From: Pseudomonas grandcourensis | GTDB lineage: Bacteria; Pseudomonadota; Gammaproteobacteria; Pseudomonadales; Pseudomonadaceae | Length of the DNA stretch: 64,000 nt | Direction of reading: 5' to 3' | Assembly (NCBI RefSeq): GCF_039909015.1 | Contig: NZ_CP150919.1 | Location: 4,998,501-5,062,500, forward strand | Shown here: positions 16,949 through 26,893 of the stretch, piece after piece | Layout: every line of letters begins with the position of its first letter | Position numbering within the stretch: position 1 is the stretch's first letter | Program-made: the position numbers and the translations under genes | Notes under the pieces: model-generated | Seen by the model: the letters and a program-made list of their open reading frames with translations, nothing else | Databases searched by the model: none | Told to the model about the DNA's origin: nothing

Positions 16949-18340
16949 ATGCGCCCCTACTGGCTCGACCAGGCTCTGAAAAACCAATACGCCACGCCTT
17001 GTCCGCCGCTGCAGCAGGACACCCGCGCCGATGTCTGCATCGTCGGTGGCGGTTACACAGGCTTGTGGACCGCGGTCATGATCAAGGAACAGAACCCCGA
17101 ACTGGACGTTGTCATCGTCGAAGCCGACATTTGCGGTGCCGGCGCCAGCGGGCGCAACGGCGGCTGCGCGCTGTCCTGGTCGGCCAAGTACTTCACCCTA
17201 GAGCGCTTGTTTGGCGTCGAAGAGGCGGTACGCCTGGTCAAGGAATCGGAGCAGAGCATTTACGCCATCGGCAGCTTTTGCGAAAAGTACGGGGTTGATG
17301 CCGACTACCGTCTCGATGGCACGCTCTACACCGCGACAAACAAGGCTCAGGTCGGCTCGACCGACGGGGTGATCGCGGCATTGGAGCGCAATGGCATCAA
17401 CTCTTTCTCCAAATACGCGCTAGCTGACGTGCAGCGTATGGCAGGTTCGACCCGGCACATTGAAGGCTGGTTTTCGCCAGCGGCTGCCAGTGTGCAGCCG
17501 GGTAAGCTGGTGCGCGGTCTGCGTCGGGTCGCGCTGGATCTGGGCGTGCGAATCTTTGAAGGCTCGCCGATGACCGGCCTGGAACAAGGGCTGCCGGCCA
17601 CCATCAAGACGCAGGGCGGGAACGTGGTCGCCAACCGCGTGGTGCTGGCGATCAACGCCTGGATGGCGCGGGTTTTTCCAGAGTTCGAGCGTTCGGTGGC
17701 TATCGTCTCCAGCGACATGATCATTACTGAGCCGCGGCCTGATCTGCTCGAACGAATCGGCCTGACCAACGGGGTAACCGTGCTCGACTCGCGGATCTTC
17801 GTGCACTACTACCACAACACCCCGGACGGCCGGATCATGCTCGGCAAGGGTGGCAACACCTTCGCCTACGGCGGTCGCATGTTGCCGGTATTCGACCAAC
17901 CGTCACCTTACGCGGGGTTGTTGCGTAACACCCTCACGGAGTTCTTTCCGGAATTTGCCGATGTCGGCATCTCCGCCACCTGGAATGGTCCGTCGGATCG
18001 CTCAGTCACCGGGCTGCCTTTCTTCGGCCGTATGGGTACAAGTGGCAACATTTTCTATGGTTTCGGCTATTCCGGTAGTGGCGTCGGCCCCTGTCATATG
18101 GGAGGGAAAATCCTCTCATCTCTGGTTTTGGGGTTGGACAATCCTTGGACACGCTCGCCACTACTGCAAGGCCCCCTCGGCCATTTCCCACCGGAGCCTA
18201 TTCGCTACCTGGGCTCACTAATGGTCCGCAACGCCGTTCGCCGCAAGGAGCAAGCTGAGGACCGCAACCAACGGCCAAGTCGGCTGGATGTGCGTCTGGC
18301 AAAATTTGCCGCGGCTGCCGGCAAGGCGGACAAGGAGTAA
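16949..18340 (+). CDS. FAD-dependent amine oxidoreductase (DAO family)
   Basis: A 463-residue flavoenzyme. The Rossmann motif VCIVGGGYTGLWTA lies near residue 28, followed by GAGASGRNGGCALSW, a block seen in gamma-glutamylputrescine-oxidase-like (PuuB) enzymes. GYSGSGVGPCHMGGK near the C-terminus closes the FAD site. The start at 16949 has GGAG nine bases upstream. Related FAD enzymes recur in phosphonate gene clusters, where they oxidise N-alkylated aminoethylphosphonates to phosphonoacetaldehyde. The LysR-type box shared with phnW supports such a role here, though another secondary amine could be the substrate. Confidence 0.82.
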   Translation: MRPYWLDQALKNQYATPCPPLQQDTRADVCIVGGGYTGLWTAVMIKEQNPELDVVIVEADICGAGASGRNGGCALSWSAKYFTLERLFGVEEAVRLVKESEQSIYAIGSFCEKYGVDADYRLDGTLYTATNKAQVGSTDGVIAALERNGINSFSKYALADVQRMAGSTRHIEGWFSPAAASVQPGKLVRGLRRVALDLGVRIFEGSPMTGLEQGLPATIKTQGGNVVANRVVLAINAWMARVFPEFERSVAIVSSDMIITEPRPDLLERIGLTNGVTVLDSRIFVHYYHNTPDGRIMLGKGGNTFAYGGRMLPVFDQPSPYAGLLRNTLTEFFPEFADVGISATWNGPSDRSVTGLPFFGRMGTSGNIFYGFGYSGSGVGPCHMGGKILSSLVLGLDNPWTRSPLLQGPLGHFPPEPIRYLGSLMVRNAVRRKEQAEDRNQRPSRLDVRLAKFAAAAGKADKE

Positions 18341-18453
18341 AGCCTCGATCACACAGCGAAACTTTTACGCTTGCCAACAAAAAACCGCCTGGCTATTGGC
18401 CGACGGCTTTTCTGTTTTCAACACTTTCAGGACCCAGGCCCGGTGCGCTTCAA

Positions 18454-19527
18454 TTAATCTTCGCAATAGAGTTTTGGTACCCGGCGCAGGTTGCAGAAAA
18501 TCTGATAAGGAATTGTGTCCGCTGCCGCTGCCACATCGCTGGCGAGGATGTTTTTGCCCCACAACTCGACGGTCGAACCGAGGGCGGCTTGCGGCACGTC
18601 GGTCAGGTCGATGCAGAGCATGTCCATCGACACCCGGCCGATCAGCTGGCTGCGTTGCCCGGCGACCATGACTGGCGTGCCGGTCGGTGCATGACGCGGG
18701 TAACCGTCGGCATAACCCATGGCGACCACGCCAACGCGCATCGGCTTGGGTGTAATGAATTTGGCGCCGTAACCGATCGGCTCGCCGGCCGGCAGTTCAC
18801 GCACGCAAATCACTTTGGATTGCAGGGTCATCACCGGTTGCAGGCGAGCGGCCACAGTGTTGGCTTCTTCGAACGGCGTCGCGCCGTACATCATCATGCC
18901 GGGGCGAACCCAATCACTCGGGATCTGCGGCCAGCCCAACACGGCCGGCGAGTTACGCAAGCTGACTTCCGCCGACAAGCCTTTACGCGCGGCTTCAAAC
19001 ACCGCGACCTGCTCGGCACTGGCCTGTTCGTGCAGCTCATCGGCCCGGGCGAAGTGGCTCATCAGCACCACTTTCTCGACCTTGCTGCTGGCCAGCAGCC
19101 GTTGATAGGCATCCTGATAATCCTTTGGGTGCAGGCCGACGCGGTGCATGCCCGAATCGAGCTTGAGCCAGACCGTGATCGGCTTGGTCAGTGTGGCTTT
19201 CTCGATGGCTTCGAGTTGCCACAGCGAATGCACCACGCACCAGAAGTCATGCTCGACGATCAGCGCCAACTCATCGGCTTCGAAGAACCCTTCCAGCAAC
19301 AATACCGGCGCCCGAATACCCGCCGCACGCAGCTCCAATGCCTCTTCGATGCAGGCCACGGCAAAACCGTCAGCCTCGGCTTCCAGCGCCTGGGCGCAGC
19401 GCACCGCGCCATGACCATAGGCATCGGCCTTGATCACCGCGAGGGCTTTGGCTCCCGTGAGTTCACGGGCAATTTGGTAATTTTGACGCAGGGCTTGAAG
19501 GTCGATCAAGGCACGGGCAGGACGCAT
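18454..19527 (-). CDS. dadX: alanine racemase (PLP), catabolic DadX type
   Basis: A 357-residue alanine racemase from the ATG at 19527, which gives the family length; an ATG at 19554 has no binding site. The PLP Lys lies in [12 protein letters not shown] (residue 33), the second catalytic Tyr in IGYGAKF, and [10 protein letters not shown] is the dimer/substrate block. It follows dadA on the same strand at a distance of about 110 bases. It interconverts L- and D-alanine. Next to phnW, its likely job is to feed the L-alanine made by PhnW into DadA. The ridA gene that usually separates dadA and dadX in pseudomonads is absent here. Confidence 0.93.
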   Translation of the reverse strand: MRPARALIDLQALRQNYQIARELTGAKALAVIKADAYGHGAVRCAQALEAEADGFAVACIEEALELRAAGIRAPVLLLEGFFEADELALIVEHDFWCVVHSLWQLEAIEKATLTKPITVWLKLDSGMHRVGLHPKDYQDAYQRLLASSKVEKVVLMSHFARADELHEQASAEQVAVFEAARKGLSAEVSLRNSPAVLGWPQIPSDWVRPGMMMYGATPFEEANTVAARLQPVMTLQSKVICVRELPAGEPIGYGAKFITPKPMRVGVVAMGYADGYPRHAPTGTPVMVAGQRSQLIGRVSMDMLCIDLTDVPQAALGSTVELWGKNILASDVAAAADTIPYQIFCNLRRVPKLYCED

Positions 19528-19634
19528 GGTGGCAGCCTTTACTGGCAGTATCATGAGAAATGAAAACCAACGCTGTCACAAGGCGATTTCGCCGTGCGCA
19601 ACGCTTGGTGTCGAATTGGCTTATACGTTCTCGC

Positions 19635-20939
19635 TCATTGTTGAGCTGGCGCTGGAGCGCCCTGCACTGCAGGCTCCGACGTACCACTGTCGTAACGGGA
19701 AATATCGAGGCCTTCGGCGCTGATCTGCGGCGTTCTCTTCGCCATCAGGTCAGCCAGCAAGCGGCCGGAGCCACACGCCATGGTCCAGCCGAGTGTGCCG
19801 TGACCGGTGTTCAGGAACAGGTTCTTGAACAGGGTCGCGCCCACGATCGGCGTGCCGTCCGGGGTAGTCGGACGCAGACCGGTCCAGAAACTCGCCTGGG
19901 CCAGATCGCCGCCCTGAGGATAAAGGTCGTTGACGATCATCTCCAGGGTTTCGCGCCGACGCGGGTTAAGCGACAGGTCAAAACCGGCAATCTCCGCCAT
20001 GCCACCAACGCGGATGCGGTTGTCGAAACGGGTGATCGCGACCTTGTAGGTCTCGTCGAGAATGGTCGAGGTCGGGGCCATCGCCGGGTTGGTGATCGGC
20101 ACGGTCAGCGAGTAACCCTTGAGCGGGTACACCGGCGCCTTGATCCCCAGCGGCTTGAGCAATTGCGGCGAGTAGCTGCCGAGTGCCAGCACGTAGCGGT
20201 CAGCGGTTTCCAGCTTGCCGTCGATCCACACGCCGTTGATGCGATCACCGGCGTAGTCGAGGCGCTGAATGTACTGACCAAAGCGGAATTCCACACCCAG
20301 TTTCACCGCCATTTCTGCCAGGCGGGTGGTGAAGATCTGGCAGTCGCCCGTCTGGTCGTTCGGCAGGCGCAGGGCACCGGCGAGGATGTCGGTGACGCTG
20401 GCCAGCGCTGGCTCGACGCGGGCAATGCCGGCGCGGTCGAGCAGTTCGAACGGTACGCCGGACTCTTTCAGCACCGCGATGTCTTTCGCGGCGCCATCCA
20501 GTTGAGCCTGGGTGCGGAACAATTGGGTGGTACCGAGGCTGCGGCCTTCGTAGGTAATGCCGGTTTCGGCGCGGAGCTCGTCGAGGCAGTCTCGGCTGTA
20601 CTCGGACAGGCGGACCATGCGCTCCTTGTTCACTGCGTAACGGCTGGCGGTGCAGTTGCGCAGCATCTGCGCCATCCACAGGTACTGATCAATATCGGGA
20701 GTGGCCTTGATCGCCAGTGGTGCGTGGCGTTGTAGCAACCACTTGATGGCTTTGAGCGGCACTCCCGGCGCGGCCCACGGCGAGGCATAGCCCGGCGACA
20801 CCTGGCCTGCATTGGCGAAACTGGTCTCCAAGGCAGCAGCCGGCTGCCGATCCACCACCACCACTTCATATCCGGCACGCGCCAGATAATAAGCACTGGT
20901 GGTGCCAATCACACCGCTACCAAGCACCAGAACGCGCAT
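19635..20939 (-). CDS. dadA: D-amino-acid dehydrogenase, small subunit (FAD)
   Basis: A 434-residue DadA. The start [19 protein letters not shown] contains the FAD Rossmann motif. [16 protein letters not shown] and the C-terminal [16 protein letters not shown] are family signatures. The ATG at 20939 is preferred because the AGAGGG site lies seven bases upstream; an ATG two codons earlier is too close to it. The enzyme oxidises D-alanine to pyruvate and ammonia and passes electrons to the respiratory chain. It is divergent from phnW across a 576-base region, which suggests co-control. It may be a second copy of the widespread dadAX pair. Confidence 0.93.
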   Translation of the reverse strand: MRVLVLGSGVIGTTSAYYLARAGYEVVVVDRQPAAALETSFANAGQVSPGYASPWAAPGVPLKAIKWLLQRHAPLAIKATPDIDQYLWMAQMLRNCTASRYAVNKERMVRLSEYSRDCLDELRAETGITYEGRSLGTTQLFRTQAQLDGAAKDIAVLKESGVPFELLDRAGIARVEPALASVTDILAGALRLPNDQTGDCQIFTTRLAEMAVKLGVEFRFGQYIQRLDYAGDRINGVWIDGKLETADRYVLALGSYSPQLLKPLGIKAPVYPLKGYSLTVPITNPAMAPTSTILDETYKVAITRFDNRIRVGGMAEIAGFDLSLNPRRRETLEMIVNDLYPQGGDLAQASFWTGLRPTTPDGTPIVGATLFKNLFLNTGHGTLGWTMACGSGRLLADLMAKRTPQISAEGLDISRYDSGTSEPAVQGAPAPAQQ

Positions 20940-21515
20940 GTTCATTCCCTCTAAGTGGCTAACCGCTGAAATTGTTGTAGGTCTCGTTCGGCGCAGTCTA
21001 AGAAAGAACAACCAGTGGTTTTCACTATATAAATACTTATATTTGGCGATAATTCTCGGAAAAAACGCATAGCACGGAGGTGTATCCCCTGTTCTCAGCA
21101 ACAATTAAAGCAAGTCTGAGCGAAACAAAATCGGCCGCAGAATCCTGCGAAACGTGCACGCGGTGGGGCTTATCACTCAAACGACCAGCGGAGAAAAGTA
21201 CTTATTTCGATCCCGTACCGAGCGAGTCCGCGTCTCAAGCGCTAAGGGGATTTTCTGGGGTGGCTTCGAATCGCAAGCTCAACTTGGGCAGGTACGTAAG
21301 TCCTAGAAATGCATCGTCATGGGAAGAAATTTGAACTTACTCACCCAAAATGAGCGCACAGATAGATCGAGGCTGATCTACAGCGGTGATGTAATCCAAC
21401 TTATAAGCTCAGCTTTTATCTGAAGTGTGATAAATCGATTTCACTTATTTATTACCAGATGTTTTTATCAATCCGTGCATCACTCCCCACAAAAATAACA
21501 CCGCCGGAGAAGATC
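20940..21515. other. dadA/phnW divergent regulatory region
   Basis: This stretch of 576 bases has no gene I can support; a frame at 21080-21334 has no family look and no binding site. It contains the LysR-type box at 21431-21441 near the phnW side. Confidence 0.5.
21431..21441. promoter_or_regulatory. putative LysR-regulator site upstream of phnW
   Basis: TAAATCGATTT, identical over 11 bases to the site at 16448-16458 and likewise followed by an AT-rich TTATTTAT block. It lies 75 bp upstream of the phnW start codon. Confidence 0.5.
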
Positions 21516-22676
21516 ATGACCAAAGCTGAATTCCCGATTACCCAGCCGTTGGCAACGCCAGCCCTGGGTGAGCCCTACCTGTTGACCCCGGGTCCACTGA
21601 CCACTTCCAAAGCCACCAAGGAAGCCATGCTCCGCGACTGGGGTTCATGGGATGGTGCCTTCAACCAAGTCACCGCCGAAGTTCGCCAGAGCCTTCTTGG
21701 CATGGCGGGCGTGCAGGACGACAGCTTTGCGTGTGTGCCTCTGCAAGGCAGCGGCAGCTACTCGGTAGAGGCGGCGCTGGCCACCGCTATCCCGCGTGAC
21801 GGCAAAGTGTTGGTGCTGATGAACGGCGCCTACGGCCAGCGCGCCACCAAAACCCTGGAATACCTGAACCGCGCCTACATCACTCTGGACAAGGGTGACT
21901 ACCTGCCACCGCAGCCCGATGAAGTGGACGCGCTGCTCAACGCCAATCCGGATGTGACCCACGTCTTTGTGGTTCACTGCGAAACCAGCTCCGGCATCCT
22001 CAACCCTCTGCGCGAGATCGCCGACGTGGTGAAGGATCACGGCAAGCGCCTGATCATCGACGCCATGAGCACCTTCGGGGCCGTGCCGGTGAACGTCAAA
22101 GAAATCGCCTTTGACGTGCTGGTGTCCTCGGCCAACAAGTGCATCGAGGGCATCCCCGGCTTCGGCTTCGTGATCATCCGTCGCTCCGTGCTGGAGTCCG
22201 CCAAAGGTCGCGCCAACTCGCTGTCCCTCGACCTCTACGAGCAGTGGGTGTACATGGAGCGCACCGGCCAGTGGCGCTTCACCCCGCCTACTCACAGTGT
22301 CGTTGCTTTTCACAAAGCCTTGGAGCAGCACCAAGCAGAAGGCGGCGTGCATGGTCGGCTGGCACGTTACACACGCAACCGCGACGTCCTGGTCAGCGGT
22401 ATGCGTGAACTGGGTTTCCGGACCTTGCTGGAAGACTGCTGGTTATCGCCGATCATCACCACGTTCTTTTGCCCTGAGCATCCAAACTTCGAGTTCATGC
22501 GTTTCTACGATGAGCTTAAGACCCGCCAATTCATCATCTACCCAGGCAAGTTGACCGTGGCCGAAAGTTTCCGCATCGGATGCATCGGCCAGATCGACGA
22601 ACACATCGTCCATCAGTTGCTACGCGCTATCGCTGACAGCCTCGTCGCGATGGGCGTGGAAATGGAAGCGACCTAA
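21516..22676 (+). CDS. phnW: 2-aminoethylphosphonate--pyruvate transaminase
   Basis: A 386-residue PLP aminotransferase of class V. It starts [10 protein letters not shown] at ATG 21516 with GGAGA seven bases upstream; the frame is open upstream but unsupported. PhnW signatures include [43 protein letters not shown] and the PLP Lys in [13 protein letters not shown] near residue 208. It converts AEP and pyruvate to phosphonoacetaldehyde and L-alanine. It is the first gene of a co-directional run through the permease, phnX, the dehydrogenase, the chemoreceptor and acs. Confidence 0.95.
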   Translation: MTKAEFPITQPLATPALGEPYLLTPGPLTTSKATKEAMLRDWGSWDGAFNQVTAEVRQSLLGMAGVQDDSFACVPLQGSGSYSVEAALATAIPRDGKVLVLMNGAYGQRATKTLEYLNRAYITLDKGDYLPPQPDEVDALLNANPDVTHVFVVHCETSSGILNPLREIADVVKDHGKRLIIDAMSTFGAVPVNVKEIAFDVLVSSANKCIEGIPGFGFVIIRRSVLESAKGRANSLSLDLYEQWVYMERTGQWRFTPPTHSVVAFHKALEQHQAEGGVHGRLARYTRNRDVLVSGMRELGFRTLLEDCWLSPIITTFFCPEHPNFEFMRFYDELKTRQFIIYPGKLTVAESFRIGCIGQIDEHIVHQLLRAIADSLVAMGVEMEAT

Positions 22677-22974
22677 CCGATTTCCCCTTTCGGGTCGCCG
22701 CCACTCTGGGTGTGTCGGGGCGGGTGTTGGGATCGCACCTTCTTTACGGCGACCTCTTTTCTCCATGGATCTGGTCATTCACAGCTCGGCAGCGTCGAGC
22801 AGGAGCCAGCGATAGAGCCTATCCAAAAAATCTGATGTCTGACGCCAGCAGCCACAAGCCATAAACCTCGCCTACTGAAATTTTTCAGTTCGCCTGGACC
22901 GGGTTGTGGCACCCAAAACAAAAACAAAAACAACTTTTTGCGCTGTACGGCAACCCATACGGGATCAGAACACC

Positions 22975-24318
22975 ATGAACAAGAACGCTGCAAGCCCTCT
23001 CGCAACCGGCTGGAAATCTCTCCAGCGTTGGCGCGTGCAAATTTTTCTCATTACCTGGCTGGCTTATGCCGCCTTCTACTTTACCCGCAAGGCGTTTTCT
23101 GTCGCCAAGCTGGGTATTGGCGAAGACCCGAACTTCATGCTCGAAAAGGCCATGATGGCCAATCTCGACGCCCTCTATCTAACCGCATATGCAGTGGGAC
23201 AGTTTCTTTGGGGCAACTTCTCTGACCGATTCGGTCCCAGGGTTGTGGTACTTAGCGGACTTGTCATCTCAGCGCTAGCCGCGCTGCTTATGGGGACCTA
23301 CGCTACCCTGCCGATTTTCGTCTCCTGCATGCTAATCCAGGGGCTTGCCCAGTCCACCGGTTGGTCTGGTCTATGTAAGAACGTCGGGAGTTTTTTCACC
23401 ACTGGCGAACGGGGTCGCGTACTGGGTTACTGGTGCACCTCTTACGCCTTCGGCGGTCTGGTGGCCACGCCGTTTGCCGGCTGGTGGGCGTACAACACTT
23501 ACCACGACTGGCGCATCGCGTTCATTAGCAGCGCTGTCGTGGTGCTGGTTGTGGCGGTGCTGTTTTTCTTCCTGCAACGCAACACCCCGGAAGACGTCGG
23601 TCTGCCTCCTGTCGAAATCGAGGTTGAACCCGTCAGCAATGTCGTCGTTGCGCGCGAAAGCATGTGGGCCGGCTTGCGCATCGTAATGAAAAACCGAACT
23701 GTGATGGTGCTCGGCCTAGCTTATTTCATGCTCAAGCCCGCGCGCTACGCCATCCTCCTGTGGGGTCCGGTGATCATCTACGAACGCATGCCCGAAATCG
23801 GCAAGGTGGCCTCCGCCATCGTCCCAACCTCTTTCGAGCTGGCCGGTCTGATCGGTCCGATCCTCATCGGTATCGCATCGGATAAGTACTTCGGCGCTCG
23901 TCGTATACCGGCCTGTGTCCTTAGCTTGGTTGTCCTCACCCTTTGCCTTGGCCTTTTCGTTCCTGCCATGCAGAGCGGCAGTCTGTACATGGTGGTCGGC
24001 CTGCTGTTCATGATGGGCCTGACGCTCTACGGACCGGATTCGATGATCAGCGGCTCAGCTGCCATTGACTTCGGTAGCAAAGATGGAGCTGCCTCCTCCG
24101 CAGGTTTCGTTAATGGCTGCGGGTCGGTAGGTGCGGTCCTCGGTGGTTTGCTGCCGGGTTACTTCGACACCCTCACCGTGTTCCTGGTCTTCACCGGCGC
24201 AGCACTACTGGCCAGTCTGATGTTGGTTCCATTTTGGAACAGCCGTCCGAAAACAGCGGAAAACCCGCAATTGGTATCGACGCCGGTACAACCGGTCATC
24301 GTCGGCACCACCCCCTGA
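22975..24318 (+). CDS. MFS permease, organophosphate:phosphate antiporter (OPA) family
   Basis: A 447-residue membrane protein with about 12 hydrophobic segments. The WLAYAAFYFTRKAFSVAKLG segment with the conserved Arg is the GlpT/UhpT/UhpC substrate site in TM1, and GNFSDRFGPR is the MFS loop motif. It lies between phnW and phnX, so AEP or a related phosphonate is the likely substrate, possibly exchanged for phosphate. Permeases of this type have been tied to AEP uptake in other bacteria (AepP). The start at ATG 22975 is chosen because the protein before it is unlike the family. The ribosome binding site is weak. Confidence 0.88.
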   Translation: MNKNAASPLATGWKSLQRWRVQIFLITWLAYAAFYFTRKAFSVAKLGIGEDPNFMLEKAMMANLDALYLTAYAVGQFLWGNFSDRFGPRVVVLSGLVISALAALLMGTYATLPIFVSCMLIQGLAQSTGWSGLCKNVGSFFTTGERGRVLGYWCTSYAFGGLVATPFAGWWAYNTYHDWRIAFISSAVVVLVVAVLFFFLQRNTPEDVGLPPVEIEVEPVSNVVVARESMWAGLRIVMKNRTVMVLGLAYFMLKPARYAILLWGPVIIYERMPEIGKVASAIVPTSFELAGLIGPILIGIASDKYFGARRIPACVLSLVVLTLCLGLFVPAMQSGSLYMVVGLLFMMGLTLYGPDSMISGSAAIDFGSKDGAASSAGFVNGCGSVGAVLGGLLPGYFDTLTVFLVFTGAALLASLMLVPFWNSRPKTAENPQLVSTPVQPVIVGTTP

Positions 24319-24357
24319 ACTAGTACTACTAACCTACCCAATGCTGGAGTGATCATC

Positions 24358-25185
24358 ATGCACTACAAACAACCTTCCCAACTGCAAGCAGTGGTCCTGG
24401 ACTGGGCGGGCACCGTCGTTGACTTCGGTTCATTCGCACCGACTCAGATTTTCGTTGAAGCGTTCGGTGAATTCGGCGTTGCCGTTTCCCTCGAAGAAGC
24501 TCGTGGCCCGATGGGCATGGGCAAGTGGGATCATATCCGCACCTTGTGCAATGAGCCGCAGATCGCCGCACGCTACCAAGCCGCCTTCGGCCGTTTGCCA
24601 ACCGATGATGACGTCACTGCCCTCTACGAACGCTTCATGCCTTTGCAGATCGAAAAGATCGCTCTGCACTCGGCACTAATTCCAGGTGCTCTCGATACGA
24701 TCAATGGTTTACGCGACAAGGGTCTGAAAATCGGCTCCTGCTCAGGCTACCCGGCCGTAGTCATGGAAAAAGTCGTAGAACTGGCGCGCAAAAACGGCTA
24801 TGTCACCGACCATGTGGTTGCTACCGACGAAGTGCCCAACGGGCGTCCACATCCAGCGCAAGCCTTGGCGAACGTGATTGCCTTGGGCATCAGCGATGTG
24901 GCGGCCTGCGTCAAGGTCGACGACACCTGGCCGGGCATTCTCGAAGGCCGTAGCGCGGGCATGTGGACGGTCGCATTGACCTGCTCCGGCAATGCACTGG
25001 GCCTGACTTATGAAGAATTCAAGGATCTGTCCCTGGAGGAATTGGCCGAGGAACGTGCGCGCATCGTCAAGATGTTCGAAGGCTCCCGCCCGCACTACCT
25101 GATCGACACCATCGTCGAGTTGCCGGCCGTCATTGAAGACATCAATGCCCGTCTCGCGCGTGGAGAAACCCCTCAGGGCTCCTGA
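24358..25185 (+). CDS. phnX: phosphonoacetaldehyde hydrolase (phosphonatase)
   Basis: A 275-residue HAD-superfamily enzyme of the family's usual length, from ATG 24358 with GGAG eight bases upstream. The nucleophile Asp lies in [14 protein letters not shown] (residue 15). The Schiff-base Lys lies in [10 protein letters not shown] (residue 56). GSCSGYP and [13 protein letters not shown] are HAD motifs II and IV. It cleaves the C-P bond of phosphonoacetaldehyde to acetaldehyde and phosphate, the second step after PhnW. It starts 40 bases after the permease gene. Confidence 0.96.
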   Translation: MHYKQPSQLQAVVLDWAGTVVDFGSFAPTQIFVEAFGEFGVAVSLEEARGPMGMGKWDHIRTLCNEPQIAARYQAAFGRLPTDDDVTALYERFMPLQIEKIALHSALIPGALDTINGLRDKGLKIGSCSGYPAVVMEKVVELARKNGYVTDHVVATDEVPNGRPHPAQALANVIALGISDVAACVKVDDTWPGILEGRSAGMWTVALTCSGNALGLTYEEFKDLSLEELAEERARIVKMFEGSRPHYLIDTIVELPAVIEDINARLARGETPQGS

Positions 25186-25259
25186 CCCTGCAAGGCTTGT
25201 TCAAATGACAGTGGCCGTCCACGGGCGGCCACAACCCAAAACAACAAGAGCACACCACC

Positions 25260-26780
25260 ATGAACTACGCCCACCCAGGCACTCCCGGTGCCATCGTTTC
25301 GTTCAAAGCCAAATACGGTAACTACATCGGCGGTGAATTCGTCGCGCCGGTCAATGGTCAGTACTTCACTACGACTTCGCCCGTAAATGGCCAACCGATT
25401 GCCGAATTCCCACGTTCCAGCGCTGAAGACATCGAAAATGCACTGGACGCAGCCCACGCCGCGGCCGATGCCTGGGGCAAGACCTCGGTGCAGGACCGCT
25501 CTTTGGCGCTACTGAAAATCGCCGACCGCATCGATCAGAACCTGGAACTGCTGGCCGTCACCGAAACCTGGGACAACGGCAAAGCCGTGCGGGAAACGCT
25601 GAATGCCGACATCCCGCTGGCCGCCGACCACTTCCGCTACTACGCCGGCTGCATCCGCGCCCAGGAAGGTAGCTCCGCCGAGATCAACGAACACACCGCG
25701 GCCTATCACTTCCATGAACCGCTGGGCGTGGTCGGGCAGATCATCCCGTGGAACTTCCCGATCCTGATGGCCGCCTGGAAACTCGCCCCGGCCCTGGCCG
25801 CCGGTAACTGCGTGGTGCTCAAGCCTGCCGAGCAGACTCCTCTGGGCATTACCGTGCTGATGGAGCTGATCGGCGACCTGCTGCCGCCGGGCGTGCTGAA
25901 CGTGGTGCAAGGCTTCGGCAAAGAAGCCGGCGAAGCGCTGGCCACCAGCAAACGCATCGCCAAAATCGCGTTCACCGGCTCGACCCCGGTCGGCTCGCAC
26001 ATCATGAAATGCGCCGCCGAAAACATCATTCCGTCCACCGTGGAGCTGGGTGGCAAGTCGCCGAATATCTTCTTCGAAGACATCATGCAGGCCGAGCCGA
26101 CTTTCATCGAAAAAGCCGCCGAAGGCCTGGTGCTGGCGTTCTTCAACCAGGGCGAAGTCTGCACCTGCCCGTCCCGCGCGCTGGTGCAAGAGTCGATCTA
26201 CGACGACTTCATGAAAGTCGTGATGAAAAAAGTCCTGTCGATCAAACGTGGCGACCCGCTGGACACCGACACCATGGTCGGCGCACAGGCGTCTGAGCAG
26301 CAATTCGACAAGATCCTTTCGTACCTGGAAATCGCCAAGGGCGAAGGCGCCGAGCTGCTGACTGGCGGCAAGATAGAAAAACTCGAGGGCAACCTAGCGA
26401 CCGGGTATTACATCCAGCCGACGCTGCTCAAGGGCACCAACAAAATGCGCGTGTTCCAGGAAGAAATCTTTGGCCCGGTGGTGAGCATCACCACCTTCAA
26501 GGACGAAGCCGAAGCCCTGGCCATCGCCAACGACACCGAGTTCGGCCTCGGTGCCGGCCTGTGGACCCGCGACATCAACCGCGCCTATCGCATGGGCCGC
26601 GCCATCAAGGCCGGTCGTGTGTGGACCAACTGCTACCACCTATACCCGGCGCACGCCGCGTTCGGCGGTTACAAAAAGTCCGGCGTCGGCCGTGAAACCC
26701 ACAAGATGATGCTCGATCACTATCAGCAGACCAAAAACCTGCTGGTGAGCTACGACATCAATCCGCTGGGCTTCTTTTAA
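25260..26780 (+). CDS. NAD-dependent aldehyde dehydrogenase (acetaldehyde, ExaC-like)
   Basis: A 506-residue [24 protein letters not shown] is the nucleotide-binding segment, VELGGKSPN holds the general-base Glu near 260, and [13 protein letters not shown] the nucleophile Cys near 301. The [10 protein letters not shown] block and the [21 protein letters not shown] ending match the ExaC/acetaldehyde dehydrogenase II group. After phnX, its natural substrate would be acetaldehyde, giving acetate. It begins 75 bases after phnX on the same strand. Confidence 0.92.
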   Translation: MNYAHPGTPGAIVSFKAKYGNYIGGEFVAPVNGQYFTTTSPVNGQPIAEFPRSSAEDIENALDAAHAAADAWGKTSVQDRSLALLKIADRIDQNLELLAVTETWDNGKAVRETLNADIPLAADHFRYYAGCIRAQEGSSAEINEHTAAYHFHEPLGVVGQIIPWNFPILMAAWKLAPALAAGNCVVLKPAEQTPLGITVLMELIGDLLPPGVLNVVQGFGKEAGEALATSKRIAKIAFTGSTPVGSHIMKCAAENIIPSTVELGGKSPNIFFEDIMQAEPTFIEKAAEGLVLAFFNQGEVCTCPSRALVQESIYDDFMKVVMKKVLSIKRGDPLDTDTMVGAQASEQQFDKILSYLEIAKGEGAELLTGGKIEKLEGNLATGYYIQPTLLKGTNKMRVFQEEIFGPVVSITTFKDEAEALAIANDTEFGLGAGLWTRDINRAYRMGRAIKAGRVWTNCYHLYPAHAAFGGYKKSGVGRETHKMMLDHYQQTKNLLVSYDINPLGFF

Positions 26781-26813
26781 AGCTCAGCCACGGCTGCTGT
26801 AACAGACCGAGTC

Positions 26814-26850
26814 AGGCATCTCGACCGCAAACCTTGCTGTCGAGATGCCT
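26814..26850. terminator. 12-bp hairpin between the dehydrogenase and chemoreceptor genes
   Basis: AGGCATCTCGAC and its exact complement enclose a 13-base loop, 33 bases after the dehydrogenase stop and 44 bases before the chemoreceptor start. No T-run follows. It could be a weak terminator or an mRNA-stability element that lowers downstream expression. Confidence 0.4.
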
Positions 26851-26893
26851 TGAACTCAGATCGACGAAATTGCCAGACCCTCCGGAGTCCTCG

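Noticed and set aside
21080..21334. Small gene between dadA and phnW
   Set aside because: No ribosome binding site or family look; the region is better explained as regulatory.
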